A stretch of 64,000 nt of DNA. It comes from Stutzerimonas stutzeri (lineage in GTDB: Bacteria; Pseudomonadota; Gammaproteobacteria; Pseudomonadales; Pseudomonadaceae). The translations under genes were made by a program, and so were the position numbers. The DNA is taken from assembly GCA_002387205.1 (NCBI GenBank), contig DGLA01000002.1, positions 62,001 to 126,000 of the forward strand. Direction: 5' to 3'. The notes beneath the pieces were generated by a model. That model had not been told where the DNA came from. It made no database searches and saw nothing but the letters and a program-made list of their open reading frames with translations. Shown here piece by piece: positions 36,775 to 44,847 of the stretch. Within the stretch, counting starts at the first letter, position 1. Each line of letters starts with the position of its first letter.

Positions 36775-37914
36775 ATGCAAGATCACTTTACCGACTGGCT
36801 GCGATCCTTCTTTCCGGCGCCTTTGAGCGTAGGACCGAAAGAGTGGTTGCGTTCGGTGATCGGCGTGGGTCTGGTGGTCTTGCCGATGGTCTCGATCGGT
36901 CTCTGGCTATTCGGTGGCCCGGTCACACTGCACATCGTGGCGCCAGCCGGCGCCTCGGCAGTCATTCTCTTCAGCGCCTCGTCCAGCCCCTTCGCCCAGC
37001 CGTGGTCGGTGCTAGGCGGCAACCTCATCGCTGCCACCATCGGCATTTCGCTGGGCGCCAGCGCCATGCCGACTGTCGCGGCAGCCGTGCTGGCGGTGTG
37101 CCTGGCCATCGGCTGCCTGTTCCTGCTGCGCTGCATGCATCCGCCCAGCTGTGCGCTGGCGATGGTGGCTGCCATCGGAGGGCCGGGCATCAGCGAGCTG
37201 GGCTATGGCCTGCTACTGCCGGTGGGCTTCAATTCGCTGCTGCTGATCGCCGCTGCCCTTGTCTACAACAACCTTACCCGCCACCCGTACCCGAAGCCGC
37301 GTACGGCAACCGTTGTGGAACAGAGCAGCAGCGTGCCGCTGGGTGAAGAGCACATGAGCTTTACCGGTAATGACGTGGACCGCGCGTTGCAGGACTTCGG
37401 GGAAATCGTCGACATCACCCGCGATGATCTGGTCGAACTGATCAAGCGCACCGAGACCCATGCGATCCGCCGCAGCATGGGAGCCGTGATCGCCGCTGAC
37501 ATCATGTGCCGCGAGCTGCACACCATAGGACCGGCGGCACGGGTCCGTCAGGCCTGGGAGATCGTGCGCCGGCATCGCCTGCACTCGCTGGCGGTCGTCG
37601 ACCCGGCCGATGGCAAGCTGGCCGGTATCGTTACGCTGACCGACCTGCTGCAGCACCTGGAACCCAACCCGTCACGGCTCAATCTGCGGCGCCTGGCTTT
37701 CAACCGCCAGGCGCGGGTCGATCACATCATGAGCGCCCCGGTGGTTTCGGTGCATGAAGACGCCCATCTCACCGATCTGGTCTATCTGCTGGCCGATCGT
37801 CGCATGTCCTGTCTGCCGGTCGTGGACCAGGAGCATCGCCTGGTGGGCATGATCACCCAGAGCGATCTGGTAGCGGGGTTGTATCAGAACTGGATGAAGC
37901 GGCTCAGGGACTGA
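36775..37914 (+). CDS. HPP family membrane protein with tandem CBS domains, paralog
   Basis: 379 residues, collinear with the preceding gene: SSPFAQPWSVLGGNL and RCMHPPSCALAMVAAIGG in the HPP domain, then CBS domains at ~240-300 and ~315-375 (IMSAPVVSVHEDAHLTDLVYLL). The start MQDHFTDWLRSFFPAPLSVGPKEWLRS also parallels MQQRLFDWCRSFAPAPL, so the two arose by tandem duplication. It may act as a partner or alternative form of the first. A role in nitrite handling is inferred from family and from closeness to nir genes. Confidence 0.88.
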   Translation: MQDHFTDWLRSFFPAPLSVGPKEWLRSVIGVGLVVLPMVSIGLWLFGGPVTLHIVAPAGASAVILFSASSSPFAQPWSVLGGNLIAATIGISLGASAMPTVAAAVLAVCLAIGCLFLLRCMHPPSCALAMVAAIGGPGISELGYGLLLPVGFNSLLLIAAALVYNNLTRHPYPKPRTATVVEQSSSVPLGEEHMSFTGNDVDRALQDFGEIVDITRDDLVELIKRTETHAIRRSMGAVIAADIMCRELHTIGPAARVRQAWEIVRRHRLHSLAVVDPADGKLAGIVTLTDLLQHLEPNPSRLNLRRLAFNRQARVDHIMSAPVVSVHEDAHLTDLVYLLADRRMSCLPVVDQEHRLVGMITQSDLVAGLYQNWMKRLRD

Positions 37915-37944
37915 GCCGGTGGGTCGCTCGGCTTTTCCGGGGCT

Positions 37945-38805
37945 CTAGATCTCATAGGTCCAGCGTGACCAGTCGTATTCCTCATCCGCGACGTCACGCA
38001 GCAGTTGTATGGCTCGCCGCAGGGGCGCCGACTCGGCTGCCCGCGAGTAGACCAGATAGACCGGATAGCTGAACTCCGGCGCCTGCTCGACGCGCTTGAG
38101 CAAACCTTCGTCCAGGTAGCGCTGGACCACCCGGGTGCGGAAATAGCCCCTTCCGCCGTGTTGCACCAGGTACTGCAGCGCCAATGGTCCCAGACTGAAC
38201 GAAACCGCTGCGCGAATATGTGCAGGCAGGGCGCGATCGTGCTGGCTGCGAAAAGCCGGGCCCCAGTCGACGTACAGATAGGGGTCGGGCTCATAGCTGT
38301 GTACGACCTGGATCAGTTTTTCCTCGAGCAGCTGCTCGACCTGAAGCCCTGCCCGGTATTCAGGTTGATGCACCAGTGCCGCATCGAGCACGCCGAGGTC
38401 GAGCCTGTTCTGCAGCTCGCTGTCGCTGGCGACCTCGCTGCGCACTGCGTGGTCGGGTAGCGCCTGGCGCAGCTGCTTGACCCAGGCAAGCATCAGCGGG
38501 TTGCAAAGGCTGACTTCCGCACCGAGCGCGAGCAGCTTGTCGTAGCCGCTCGGCAGCGGCAGGTCGCGCCGGGCCGCTTCCCAGGTCTGTACCAGCTGGT
38601 TGGCGTAGGCAACGAAGCGCTCACCATCGCTCGTCAGCCGCGCCCCGGCCCGGTTGCGGATAAAAAGCCTGCAGCCAAGCTGCGCTTCGAGACTGCGAAC
38701 CCGAGCGGTGACGGCTGTCTGGGTAATGTGCAGGCGCTCGGCTGCGGCGATGAAGCTGCCGCTGCGAATGATCTCAAGGAAGGTACGGGCGAGATCGATG
38801 TCCAT
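37945..38805 (-). CDS. LysR-type transcriptional regulator
   Basis: 286 residues. The helix-turn-helix is at residues ~3-60: DLARTFLEIIRSGSFIAAAERLHITQTAVTARVRSLEAQLGCRLFIR. The effector domain is of usual length. It converges with the second HPP gene (30-base gap) and is divergent from nothing obvious, so its target is not evident. Confidence 0.9.
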   Translation of the reverse strand: MDIDLARTFLEIIRSGSFIAAAERLHITQTAVTARVRSLEAQLGCRLFIRNRAGARLTSDGERFVAYANQLVQTWEAARRDLPLPSGYDKLLALGAEVSLCNPLMLAWVKQLRQALPDHAVRSEVASDSELQNRLDLGVLDAALVHQPEYRAGLQVEQLLEEKLIQVVHSYEPDPYLYVDWGPAFRSQHDRALPAHIRAAVSFSLGPLALQYLVQHGGRGYFRTRVVQRYLDEGLLKRVEQAPEFSYPVYLVYSRAAESAPLRRAIQLLRDVADEEYDWSRWTYEI

Positions 38806-38933
38806 GGGAAGGAGGGGCTCATATCAACGGGAGTGATATGAAAGCAGGTTGGGATCAACGATGAAAGCCGACAACGGCGCTGGAGGCGTAAGGCTGGACG
38901 ACTGGCGCCAGATGCCGGCCTGACGCTCGATTC

Positions 38934-38961
38934 CTCCTGCCTCCTGCCTCCTGCCTCCAGC
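38934..38961. repeat. Heptamer tandem repeat CTCCTGC x3-4
   Basis: CTCCTGC occurs three times in tandem from 38934 to 38954, followed by CTCCAGC. It lies 20 bases from the nirN stop, in the gap before the LysR gene. The period equals that of the heptamer arrays at 10904 and 54520, and CTCCAGC resembles the reverse complement of those units. Confidence 0.7.
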
Positions 38962-38980
38962 GCTTCTATCGTCTATTTCG

Positions 38981-40474
38981 TTAATGCGATGTCCCTTCGG
39001 CAAACTCGATCTTGTTGCCCACGTTGTACTTGCCCGAGGGCTTGTTCATCGGGATGCGCTTGATCTCCTCGAGTGTCTTGGCGTCGTAGACGATCAGGGC
39101 GCCGTCGGTGTCCCAGACGCTCAGCAGGGCATAGCGGCCATCGTTGGTGAACTCGACGTGGGCGGCGTTCTTGCCTGGCATCGGCCGGAGCGTATGGGCG
39201 ACCTCCAGGGTCTGCTTGTCGATCAGATGCACGGCATCGTTCTTGGGGCCGAAGAACACGTCGGTCCAGGCGTAGGGGGCATTCAGATGGCTGCGCATAA
39301 AGAAGCCCGGCCCTTCGGTGGGGATTTCCTTGATCAGCTTCCAGCTCTCGAGGTCGAGCACTGAGATCAGCCCTTTGCTGACATTCGGCGTGGCGAATAT
39401 CCAGTCGCCGCCGCGCTTCCAGTAGATGCCCGAGCCCAGGTGCGGCATGCCCGGCAGCGGGATGTCGGTGACCGCCTTGCCGCTATCCAGATCGATAACC
39501 TGCCCACCAAGTGCCTTGCGCGAGGTGGCGAGCAGGTAGCGGTAGTCTGGTGTGAACGAGAAGTCGTCGAGGAAGTCGGCGGCCTCGATGCGCCGCGGCT
39601 GGAAGTCCGGTTCCCCGGCGTAGGACAGCTCCCAGGCCTCCTTCACATCCTTCAGGGCGACTACGAAGCTGTCGCGCGGCGGTGCGGTGTAGACGGCGCT
39701 GACCCGCGATTTGGTACCGTCAGCAGCCACTGCCGGGATGTGTTTGACCAGCGACAGGTCGCGGGCGTCGAGCAGCACCAGGTTGCCCGGCAGGTAGTTG
39801 CCCACCAGCACCCAGCGGCCGTCGTTGCTGACGGCCAGGTTGCGCGTGTTCAGCCCGGCGCGGACCTCGGCGATCATGGTCAGGTTGTGCAGGTCGTAGA
39901 CGCTGATCCAGCCATCGCGCGAAGCGAAATAGACGAAGCGGCCGTCCGGCGAGAACTTCGGTCCGCCATGCAGCGCGAAATGCGAAGGGAAGTTGGCCAG
40001 CTCCTCGAACTTATCACCGTCCAGTACACGGATGTGATGGTTGCCGGCCTCGACCACGACGAACAGGTTGAGCGGATCGGCGCCGTGCTGTGGCGTGCTC
40101 GGCAGCGTGGCGACATCGTTGATGATGCGGTGGCTGGCACGGATATCGGCGTCGCTCCAGGTCGGTGGCGTCGCGGCCGGCTGGTAAAGGTAGCTGACCA
40201 GCCCGTCGATCTGCGGGTCGGAAAGACGATCACCGAAGGCGGCCATCTGGCTGGCCGGACGACCGTTGCGGATGACCTCGCGGGCTTCGTCCGGCTTGAG
40301 TCGGCTGAGGCTTTCTGGCAGCAGGGCGGGGCCGGCGCCACCGAGGCGGTTGACGCCGTGGCAGCTCTGGCAATGCGTCTCGTACAGCGTGCCGGCCTGT
40401 TCCAGAGTGACGACCTCGGGCGCAGCCTGGAGCGCGCTGCTTAGCAACAGCAGGCCAAGGGGGATCAGTCGCAT
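38981..40474 (-). CDS. nirN: Dihydro-heme d1 dehydrogenase NirN
   Basis: 497 residues. A signal peptide (MRLIPLGLLLLSSALQA) is followed by a cytochrome c domain with CQSCH at residues 35-39 and a d1-type eight-bladed propeller like that of NirS (VVEAGNHHIRVLDGDKFEELANFPSHFALHGGPKF). In P. aeruginosa NirN oxidises dihydro-heme d1 in the last step of cofactor synthesis. It overlaps nirE by 10 bases and ends the nirJEN unit. Confidence 0.94.
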   Translation of the reverse strand: MRLIPLGLLLLSSALQAAPEVVTLEQAGTLYETHCQSCHGVNRLGGAGPALLPESLSRLKPDEAREVIRNGRPASQMAAFGDRLSDPQIDGLVSYLYQPAATPPTWSDADIRASHRIINDVATLPSTPQHGADPLNLFVVVEAGNHHIRVLDGDKFEELANFPSHFALHGGPKFSPDGRFVYFASRDGWISVYDLHNLTMIAEVRAGLNTRNLAVSNDGRWVLVGNYLPGNLVLLDARDLSLVKHIPAVAADGTKSRVSAVYTAPPRDSFVVALKDVKEAWELSYAGEPDFQPRRIEAADFLDDFSFTPDYRYLLATSRKALGGQVIDLDSGKAVTDIPLPGMPHLGSGIYWKRGGDWIFATPNVSKGLISVLDLESWKLIKEIPTEGPGFFMRSHLNAPYAWTDVFFGPKNDAVHLIDKQTLEVAHTLRPMPGKNAAHVEFTNDGRYALLSVWDTDGALIVYDAKTLEEIKRIPMNKPSGKYNVGNKIEFAEGTSH

Positions 40475-41310
40475 AGGGCCTCCACCTCGGTTGGCTGATG
40501 GCTGAAACTGGCATGCAGTCGCGCCGGAAACTCCAGCGTCCTGCCGGCGAAAAGGCCCACCACCTGGCCGATCACCGTCAGGGTTGGCGGTTTAAGTTCA
40601 TGCTCCTGAGCCATCCTGGGAAGCTGCTTCAGGGTGCAGCGCACCACCTGTTGATCGGCTCGGGTACCGCTACCGATCAGCGCGGCTGGCGTGTCGACAG
40701 GCAGGCCGGCGGCGATCAGGTTGCGCGAGATTTCACCGAGACTGGCCAGGCCCATGTAGAACACCAGCGTCTGCTTGCCCTCGACCATGCTGCGCCAGGG
40801 CAATTGCAGCGCGCCGTCCTCCTGCAGGTGGCCGGTGATGAACTGGCAAGAGTGCGCCAGGTCGCGGTGGGTCAGCGGAATTCCGGCGTAGGCGCTGCAA
40901 CCGGCAGCGGCCGTAACGCCCGGCACCACCTGGCCATTGATGCCGTGCGCCAGGAGATATTCGAGTTCTTCGGCGCCGCGCCCAAAGATGAAGGGGTCGC
41001 CGCCCTTGAGACGCACCACGCGCAGATTCTGCCTGGCCAGATCGACAAGCAGCTGGTTGATCTGCGGCTGGGGCAGGCTGTGATAACCGCTGGTCTTGCC
41101 CACATAGTGGCGCGCGCAGCTGGCGGGCAGCAGCTGCATCAGGCCGTCACTGACCAGGCGATCGTAGACGACCGCGTCAGCCTGCTGCAGCAGGCTCCAG
41201 GCGCGCAGCGTGAGCAATCCAGGGTCGCCCGGACCGGCGCCGACCAGGGCAACTTCGCCAGCGGCGAGCGTGGCGCCGAGCGAAGCGGGAAGGGTGTTGG
41301 GCTGATCCAT
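40465..41310 (-). CDS. nirE: Uroporphyrinogen-III C-methyltransferase NirE
   Basis: 281 residues. SUMT family: VALVGAGPGDPGLLTLRAWSLLQQADAVVYDRLVS (residues ~18-52), RLKGGDPFIFGRGAEELEYL and VPGVTAAAGCSAYAGIPLTHR. It makes precorrin-2 from uroporphyrinogen III using SAM, the first step of heme d1 synthesis. AGGAG lies 6 bases before the ATG. It overlaps nirN. Confidence 0.94.
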   Translation of the reverse strand: MDQPNTLPASLGATLAAGEVALVGAGPGDPGLLTLRAWSLLQQADAVVYDRLVSDGLMQLLPASCARHYVGKTSGYHSLPQPQINQLLVDLARQNLRVVRLKGGDPFIFGRGAEELEYLLAHGINGQVVPGVTAAAGCSAYAGIPLTHRDLAHSCQFITGHLQEDGALQLPWRSMVEGKQTLVFYMGLASLGEISRNLIAAGLPVDTPAALIGSGTRADQQVVRCTLKQLPRMAQEHELKPPTLTVIGQVVGLFAGRTLEFPARLHASFSHQPTEVEALCD

Positions 41311-41373
41311 GGGAACTCCTGATTTCTCATCGGGCGGGCGGTATGTACGGGGCGGCCTTGGGGTCGCTCTTGG

Positions 41374-42555
41374 TCAAATGGCGATGCTGGGAATGCATTC
41401 TGGTTGTGGCAGACCGATCTCCTGGTCACTGAGGTAGCAGCCGGGGTCTTCGCCCCAGAGGTTGCCCTCGGCCCAGGCGCGGGTGCGGGTGTTGCCGTTG
41501 CAGATCGACAGCCAGCGGCACTCGGCGCAGCGTCCGGTCACGGCGCGGGGGTGCTGGCGCAGCTCGCTGAGCAGCGGCTCGGGATTGTCCAGCCAGAGTT
41601 CACGGAACGACTGTCGCCGCACATTGCCGACGGTGTGTTGCCACCAGTAGGTATCAGGGTGCACATCGCCGATGTTGTCGATATTGGCGATGCCGCCCCC
41701 CGACGCATTGCCGCCCCAGTCGAGCAACATCTGCTCCAGACGATCGCGGTGCTGTGGCAGATGGGTTTCCACCCACTGCAGCAGCAGGATGGCGTCGGCG
41801 TCGTTGTTGCCACTGACGAAATCGGTTTCCCTGCCGTTCCGAACGTCGTCCCAGGCTTGCTCGAACAGCTGGTGCATGGCGTCGCGGGTCATCTGGTGAT
41901 GGGCGTCGGCCTTGCGGCTGCGCTTGCCGCGGCCACTGTAGTTGAGGTGCGAGAGATAGAATTTCTGCACGTCGTGTTCGCGCATCAGCGCCAGCAGCGC
42001 CGGCAGTTGCGGGTAGTTGTTCTGCGTCAGGGTAGTGCGCAGGCCCACGCGGATGCCATGCTGGCGGCACAGGTCGATGGCGTGCATCGAGGCGGCGAAG
42101 CTGCCCTTGAGCTGGCGCCAGTCGTCATGCACCGCTTCCAGCCCGTCGATGCTGATGCCGACGTAGTCGTACTTCGCGGCGGCGATCTGCTCGATGTTCT
42201 GCTCGTCGATCAGCGTCCCGTTTGTCGACAGCGCGACGAAGAAGCCGCGCAGGCGTGCGTACTCGGACAGCTCGAAGATGTCATCGCGCAACAGCGGCTC
42301 GCCGCCGGACAGGATCAGCACACGCACGCCGGCTTCGTGGAGATCATCGATGACCTTGAGCGCCTCGGCGGTCTCCAGCTCGTCACGAAAGACGCTGTCA
42401 GCGGAGGTTGCATAGCAGTGCTTGCAGGTCAGGTTGCAGCGGCGCAGCAGGTTCCAGATCACCACTGGCGGCCGGCTCGCACCCTTACTCCGCGCACCCA
42501 GTACCGGCATGGCTGGCCGGGCGAGGGCGCGCAGGTAATGGCTGATTCTCAACAT
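41374..42555 (-). CDS. nirJ: Heme d1 biosynthesis radical SAM protein NirJ
   Basis: 393 residues from MLRISHYLRALARP, chosen for the GGGGAG upstream; a start 17 codons earlier is possible. The radical SAM cluster is CNLTCKHC (Cys40, 44, 47). The C-terminal SPASM-like cysteines are in CAECRWLSIC and EDPGCYL. NirJ removes propionate side chains to create the heme d1 keto groups. About 400 bases with a repeat and a possible promoter separate it from nirH. Confidence 0.94.
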   Translation of the reverse strand: MLRISHYLRALARPAMPVLGARSKGASRPPVVIWNLLRRCNLTCKHCYATSADSVFRDELETAEALKVIDDLHEAGVRVLILSGGEPLLRDDIFELSEYARLRGFFVALSTNGTLIDEQNIEQIAAAKYDYVGISIDGLEAVHDDWRQLKGSFAASMHAIDLCRQHGIRVGLRTTLTQNNYPQLPALLALMREHDVQKFYLSHLNYSGRGKRSRKADAHHQMTRDAMHQLFEQAWDDVRNGRETDFVSGNNDADAILLLQWVETHLPQHRDRLEQMLLDWGGNASGGGIANIDNIGDVHPDTYWWQHTVGNVRRQSFRELWLDNPEPLLSELRQHPRAVTGRCAECRWLSICNGNTRTRAWAEGNLWGEDPGCYLSDQEIGLPQPECIPSIAI

Positions 42556-42629
42556 GGGCTTTTCTCCCCGCGTCACGGGCGTTGCGTGGATCGATGGATG
42601 CAGCATCCCCGAGCGGCACGGGCCAATCC

Positions 42630-42643
42630 TTGACTGGAAACAA
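42630..42643 (-). promoter_or_regulatory. Possible FNR/DNR box upstream of nirJ
   Basis: TTGACTGGAAACAA fits TTGAY-N4-AWCAA with one deviation from consensus in the second half-site, the same deviation seen at 62843-62856. Its centre is 81 bases from the nirJ ATG on the minus strand. Confidence 0.45.
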
Positions 42644-42744
42644 TAAAAGCCTTGGTCCGGGAAGGGGCATGGCGAGCCTTGGGTTGAAAGGGCATGGTCT
42701 GGCCTGTCACATCAGCAAGGCCTGCCAGTGAACGGAAGGGCCAC

Positions 42745-42870
42745 GTCGGGTGGATGTTGCCGCTCAGTGGTTTGCCACCCGGTGGACCGCCACCCGGTGG
42801 ACCGCCACCCGGTGGATCGCCACCCGATGGATCGCCACCCGGAGTATCGGTGAAGCGTGATTCACCCTAC
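42745..42870. repeat. Repeat element with 15-bp tandem array between nirH and nirJ
   Basis: The ends GTCGGGTGGAT and ATTCACCCTAC resemble the element at 7298-7369. Inside, a 15-base unit CCACCCGGTGGACCG repeats about five times (CCACCC at 42775, 42790, 42805, 42820 and 42835) with minor changes. Each unit contains the self-complementary CCACCCGGTGG, so the array can form multiple hairpins. It falls in the gap within the nir cluster. Confidence 0.8.
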
Positions 42871-42952
42871 GAGAGGACGGGATCGGCGCGGAACAGGATG
42901 TCGCTTCATCGCTTTGGCGGGATTCAGACCGCCCGCGGGGTCTGGGGCTGCT

Positions 42953-43465
42953 CTAGCGTCGACTGCCCACACGCAGCCCGGTCTTTTTCAGTATGCGGCT
43001 GCTGACGAGCATTTCCTCGGCCCGGCAGGCGCTGCCGAGCAGGCGGCGAATCTCGGCGCGGTAGGCATCGATTTCTTCGGCGCTGCGGCCGTGCACCATG
43101 GCGAACAGGTTGTAATGCCAGCCCTGCCGACGAGGCCGGCGGTAGCAGTGGCTGACGAAGGGCTGCGAACCGATCAGCGGGCCCAGGCGAGCAAGCTCGG
43201 CGTCATCCACATCCCAGACGGTCATGCCGTTGTGCCGATAACCGAGGCGGTAGTGGTTGGGTACTGCGGCGATGCGTCGGATGGCGCCGTCGGCCTGCAG
43301 GCGCTGCAACAGTCCAAGGGTAGCCTCGACGCTGATATCCAGCCGCTCGGCGAGCCAGGCCCAGGGGTCGTCTACCAGCGGCAGACCGGCTTCGGTAAGC
43401 GAGACCAGCCGTTTCGACAACTCGTCCAGGCCGGTCGGTTCAGACCGGGAAGTGCAAGCCGACAT
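42953..43465 (-). CDS. nirH: Siroheme decarboxylase subunit NirH
   Basis: 170 residues from MSACTSRSEPTGLDELSKRL, with AGGAGGAG upstream. AsnC/Lrp-like fold: a winged helix start and then AVPNHYRLGYRHNGMTVWDV and CYRRPRRQGWHYNLFAMVHGR, the family signature. NirDLGH together decarboxylate siroheme to 12,18-didecarboxysiroheme on the way to heme d1. It overlaps nirG by 26 bases. Confidence 0.92.
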   Translation of the reverse strand: MSACTSRSEPTGLDELSKRLVSLTEAGLPLVDDPWAWLAERLDISVEATLGLLQRLQADGAIRRIAAVPNHYRLGYRHNGMTVWDVDDAELARLGPLIGSQPFVSHCYRRPRRQGWHYNLFAMVHGRSAEEIDAYRAEIRRLLGSACRAEEMLVSSRILKKTGLRVGSRR

Positions 43466-43883
43466 GGTAGGTCTCCTCCTTGGGCAGGTTGAGCACCGGC
43501 AGGCCCGTCTCGGCTTCGATGCGGGTAATCGTTTGGGCGATGCCTTCGGGCGTCGCGCAGCCGAGCACGAACCACATGTTCCAGGCGTGTTCGCGACGGT
43601 AGTTGTGTGCCACTTCGGGCATCGCCGCGAGCTGCTCGGCAACGGTATCGAAGCGCTCCTCAGGTACCGATAGCGCAGCCAGGGTAAAGGCGCCGCCAAG
43701 CCGCTCTATGTCGAACATCGGGCCGAAACGAGTCAGGGTTCCGTCGTCAAGCAGGGCCTGGACCCGCTGGCGCAGCTGCATCGGACTCGCGCCCAGTTCT
43801 TCGGCGAGGGCCTGCCAGGGGTGGCGAACCAGCGGCAGGCCGTGTTGCAGGCGGTTGATCAGCTGTCGGTCGAGTTCATCCAT
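43440..43883 (-). CDS. nirG: Siroheme decarboxylase subunit NirG
   Basis: 147 residues. AsnC-type HTH region MDELDRQLINRLQHGLPLVRHPWQALAEELG, then LTRFGPMFDIERLGGAFTLAALSVPEERFD and HNYRREHAWNMWFVLGCATPEG. It probably pairs with NirH as NirL does with NirD. It overlaps nirL by 8 bases. The ATG at 43883 is the only start that matches the family N-terminus. Confidence 0.92.
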   Translation of the reverse strand: MDELDRQLINRLQHGLPLVRHPWQALAEELGASPMQLRQRVQALLDDGTLTRFGPMFDIERLGGAFTLAALSVPEERFDTVAEQLAAMPEVAHNYRREHAWNMWFVLGCATPEGIAQTITRIEAETGLPVLNLPKEETYHVGLHFPV

Positions 43884-44391
43884 GGGCGTGCTCCAGCGCG
43901 GCGGATGGGGCATAGCGACCGCCGCACTGCTTGAACGCACGGGTGCTGAACAGCAATTGGTGCGGTACCTCACTCAGCCCATGCCTGGCCAGTAATGCGT
44001 CGATCAGCGCGCAGACCTGCTCGCGCTCACGGCCGTGAACCATGCAGAACAGGTTGTAAGGCCAGTCGGGCAGACGCCGCGGGCGCTGGTAACAGAGATT
44101 GATGCCCGCTTCCTGACCGAGCCTTTGGCCGATTTCATCGACCCGGTCGTCCGGGATGTCCAGCACCAGCATGGCGTTGGCGCGAAAGCCCAGCGCACGA
44201 TGCTTGAGTACCAGCCCGACGCGCCGAAACAGTCCGCTCTCGTTCCAGCAGCGGACCTGTTCCAGCACCGCCTCTTCGCTGGCACCCACGCGCTCGGCCA
44301 GCACCTTATAGGGACGTGCGGCCAGTGGCAGGCCTGCTTCGAGCAGGCGCCGCAGCTGCAGTGCCTGGAGATCGTTCAGCAGTGCGGTCAT
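43876..44391 (-). CDS. nirL: Siroheme decarboxylase subunit NirL
   Basis: 171 residues. Same family as nirD/G/H: LRRLLEAGLPLAARPYKVLAERVGASEEAVLEQV, FRRVGLVLKHRALGFRANAMLVLDI and CYQRPRRLPDWPYNLFCMVHGRE. It starts within the nirD stop (ATGA). It is the partner of NirD in siroheme decarboxylation. Confidence 0.92.
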   Translation of the reverse strand: MTALLNDLQALQLRRLLEAGLPLAARPYKVLAERVGASEEAVLEQVRCWNESGLFRRVGLVLKHRALGFRANAMLVLDIPDDRVDEIGQRLGQEAGINLCYQRPRRLPDWPYNLFCMVHGREREQVCALIDALLARHGLSEVPHQLLFSTRAFKQCGGRYAPSAALEHAHG

Positions 44392-44846
44392 GGCGCGTCT
44401 CCGATGGGAAAGCCCAGGTCGATGCGGTAGGCGGCCTGCATCGGCAGGTCGAGCGGGACCAGGCCGGTTTCGGCTTCGATCTGCAGCAGCAGCGCATCGA
44501 TTCGGGCGCGGTCCGGGCCGGTGAGCACGAACCAGAGGTTGTAGTGATGCTCGCGCAGGTAGTTATGGTTGACCTCTGGATAGCGGTTGATCAGCCAGGC
44601 GACCTGCTCCAGCTGCCCCTCGGGTACGGCAAGGGCGACCAGCGTGCTGGCACCGGCGCGGCTGTGTTCGAACACCGGGCCGATGCGCGACAGACCACCG
44701 CCGCTTTCCAGCTGTTCGAGGCATGCGAGGACTTCGCTTTCGCTGCAGTCCAGCGCATCGGCCATGGCGCGATAGGGTTCGGCGCACAGCGGCATGCCGT
44801 GCTGGAAACGGTCGATCAGGCGGCGACCGAGAGTATCGATATGCAT
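44388..44846 (-). CDS. nirD: Siroheme decarboxylase subunit NirD
   Basis: 152 residues. MHIDTLGRRLIDRFQHGMPLCAEPYRAMADALD is followed by LSRIGPVFEHSRAGASTLVALAVPEG and HNYLREHHYNLWFVLTGPD. The HNYLREHHYNLWF segment contains the conserved histidines of the family. It starts one base after the nirF stop, so the chain nirF-D-L-G-H is translationally coupled. Confidence 0.92.
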   Translation of the reverse strand: MHIDTLGRRLIDRFQHGMPLCAEPYRAMADALDCSESEVLACLEQLESGGGLSRIGPVFEHSRAGASTLVALAVPEGQLEQVAWLINRYPEVNHNYLREHHYNLWFVLTGPDRARIDALLLQIEAETGLVPLDLPMQAAYRIDLGFPIGDAP

Positions 44847-44847
44847 G

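Noticed and set aside
42694..43005. Collagen-like Gly-Pro-Pro ORF across the 15-bp array
   Set aside because: The coding look comes from the 15-base repeat; no ribosome site, and the frame runs on into the nirH complement.
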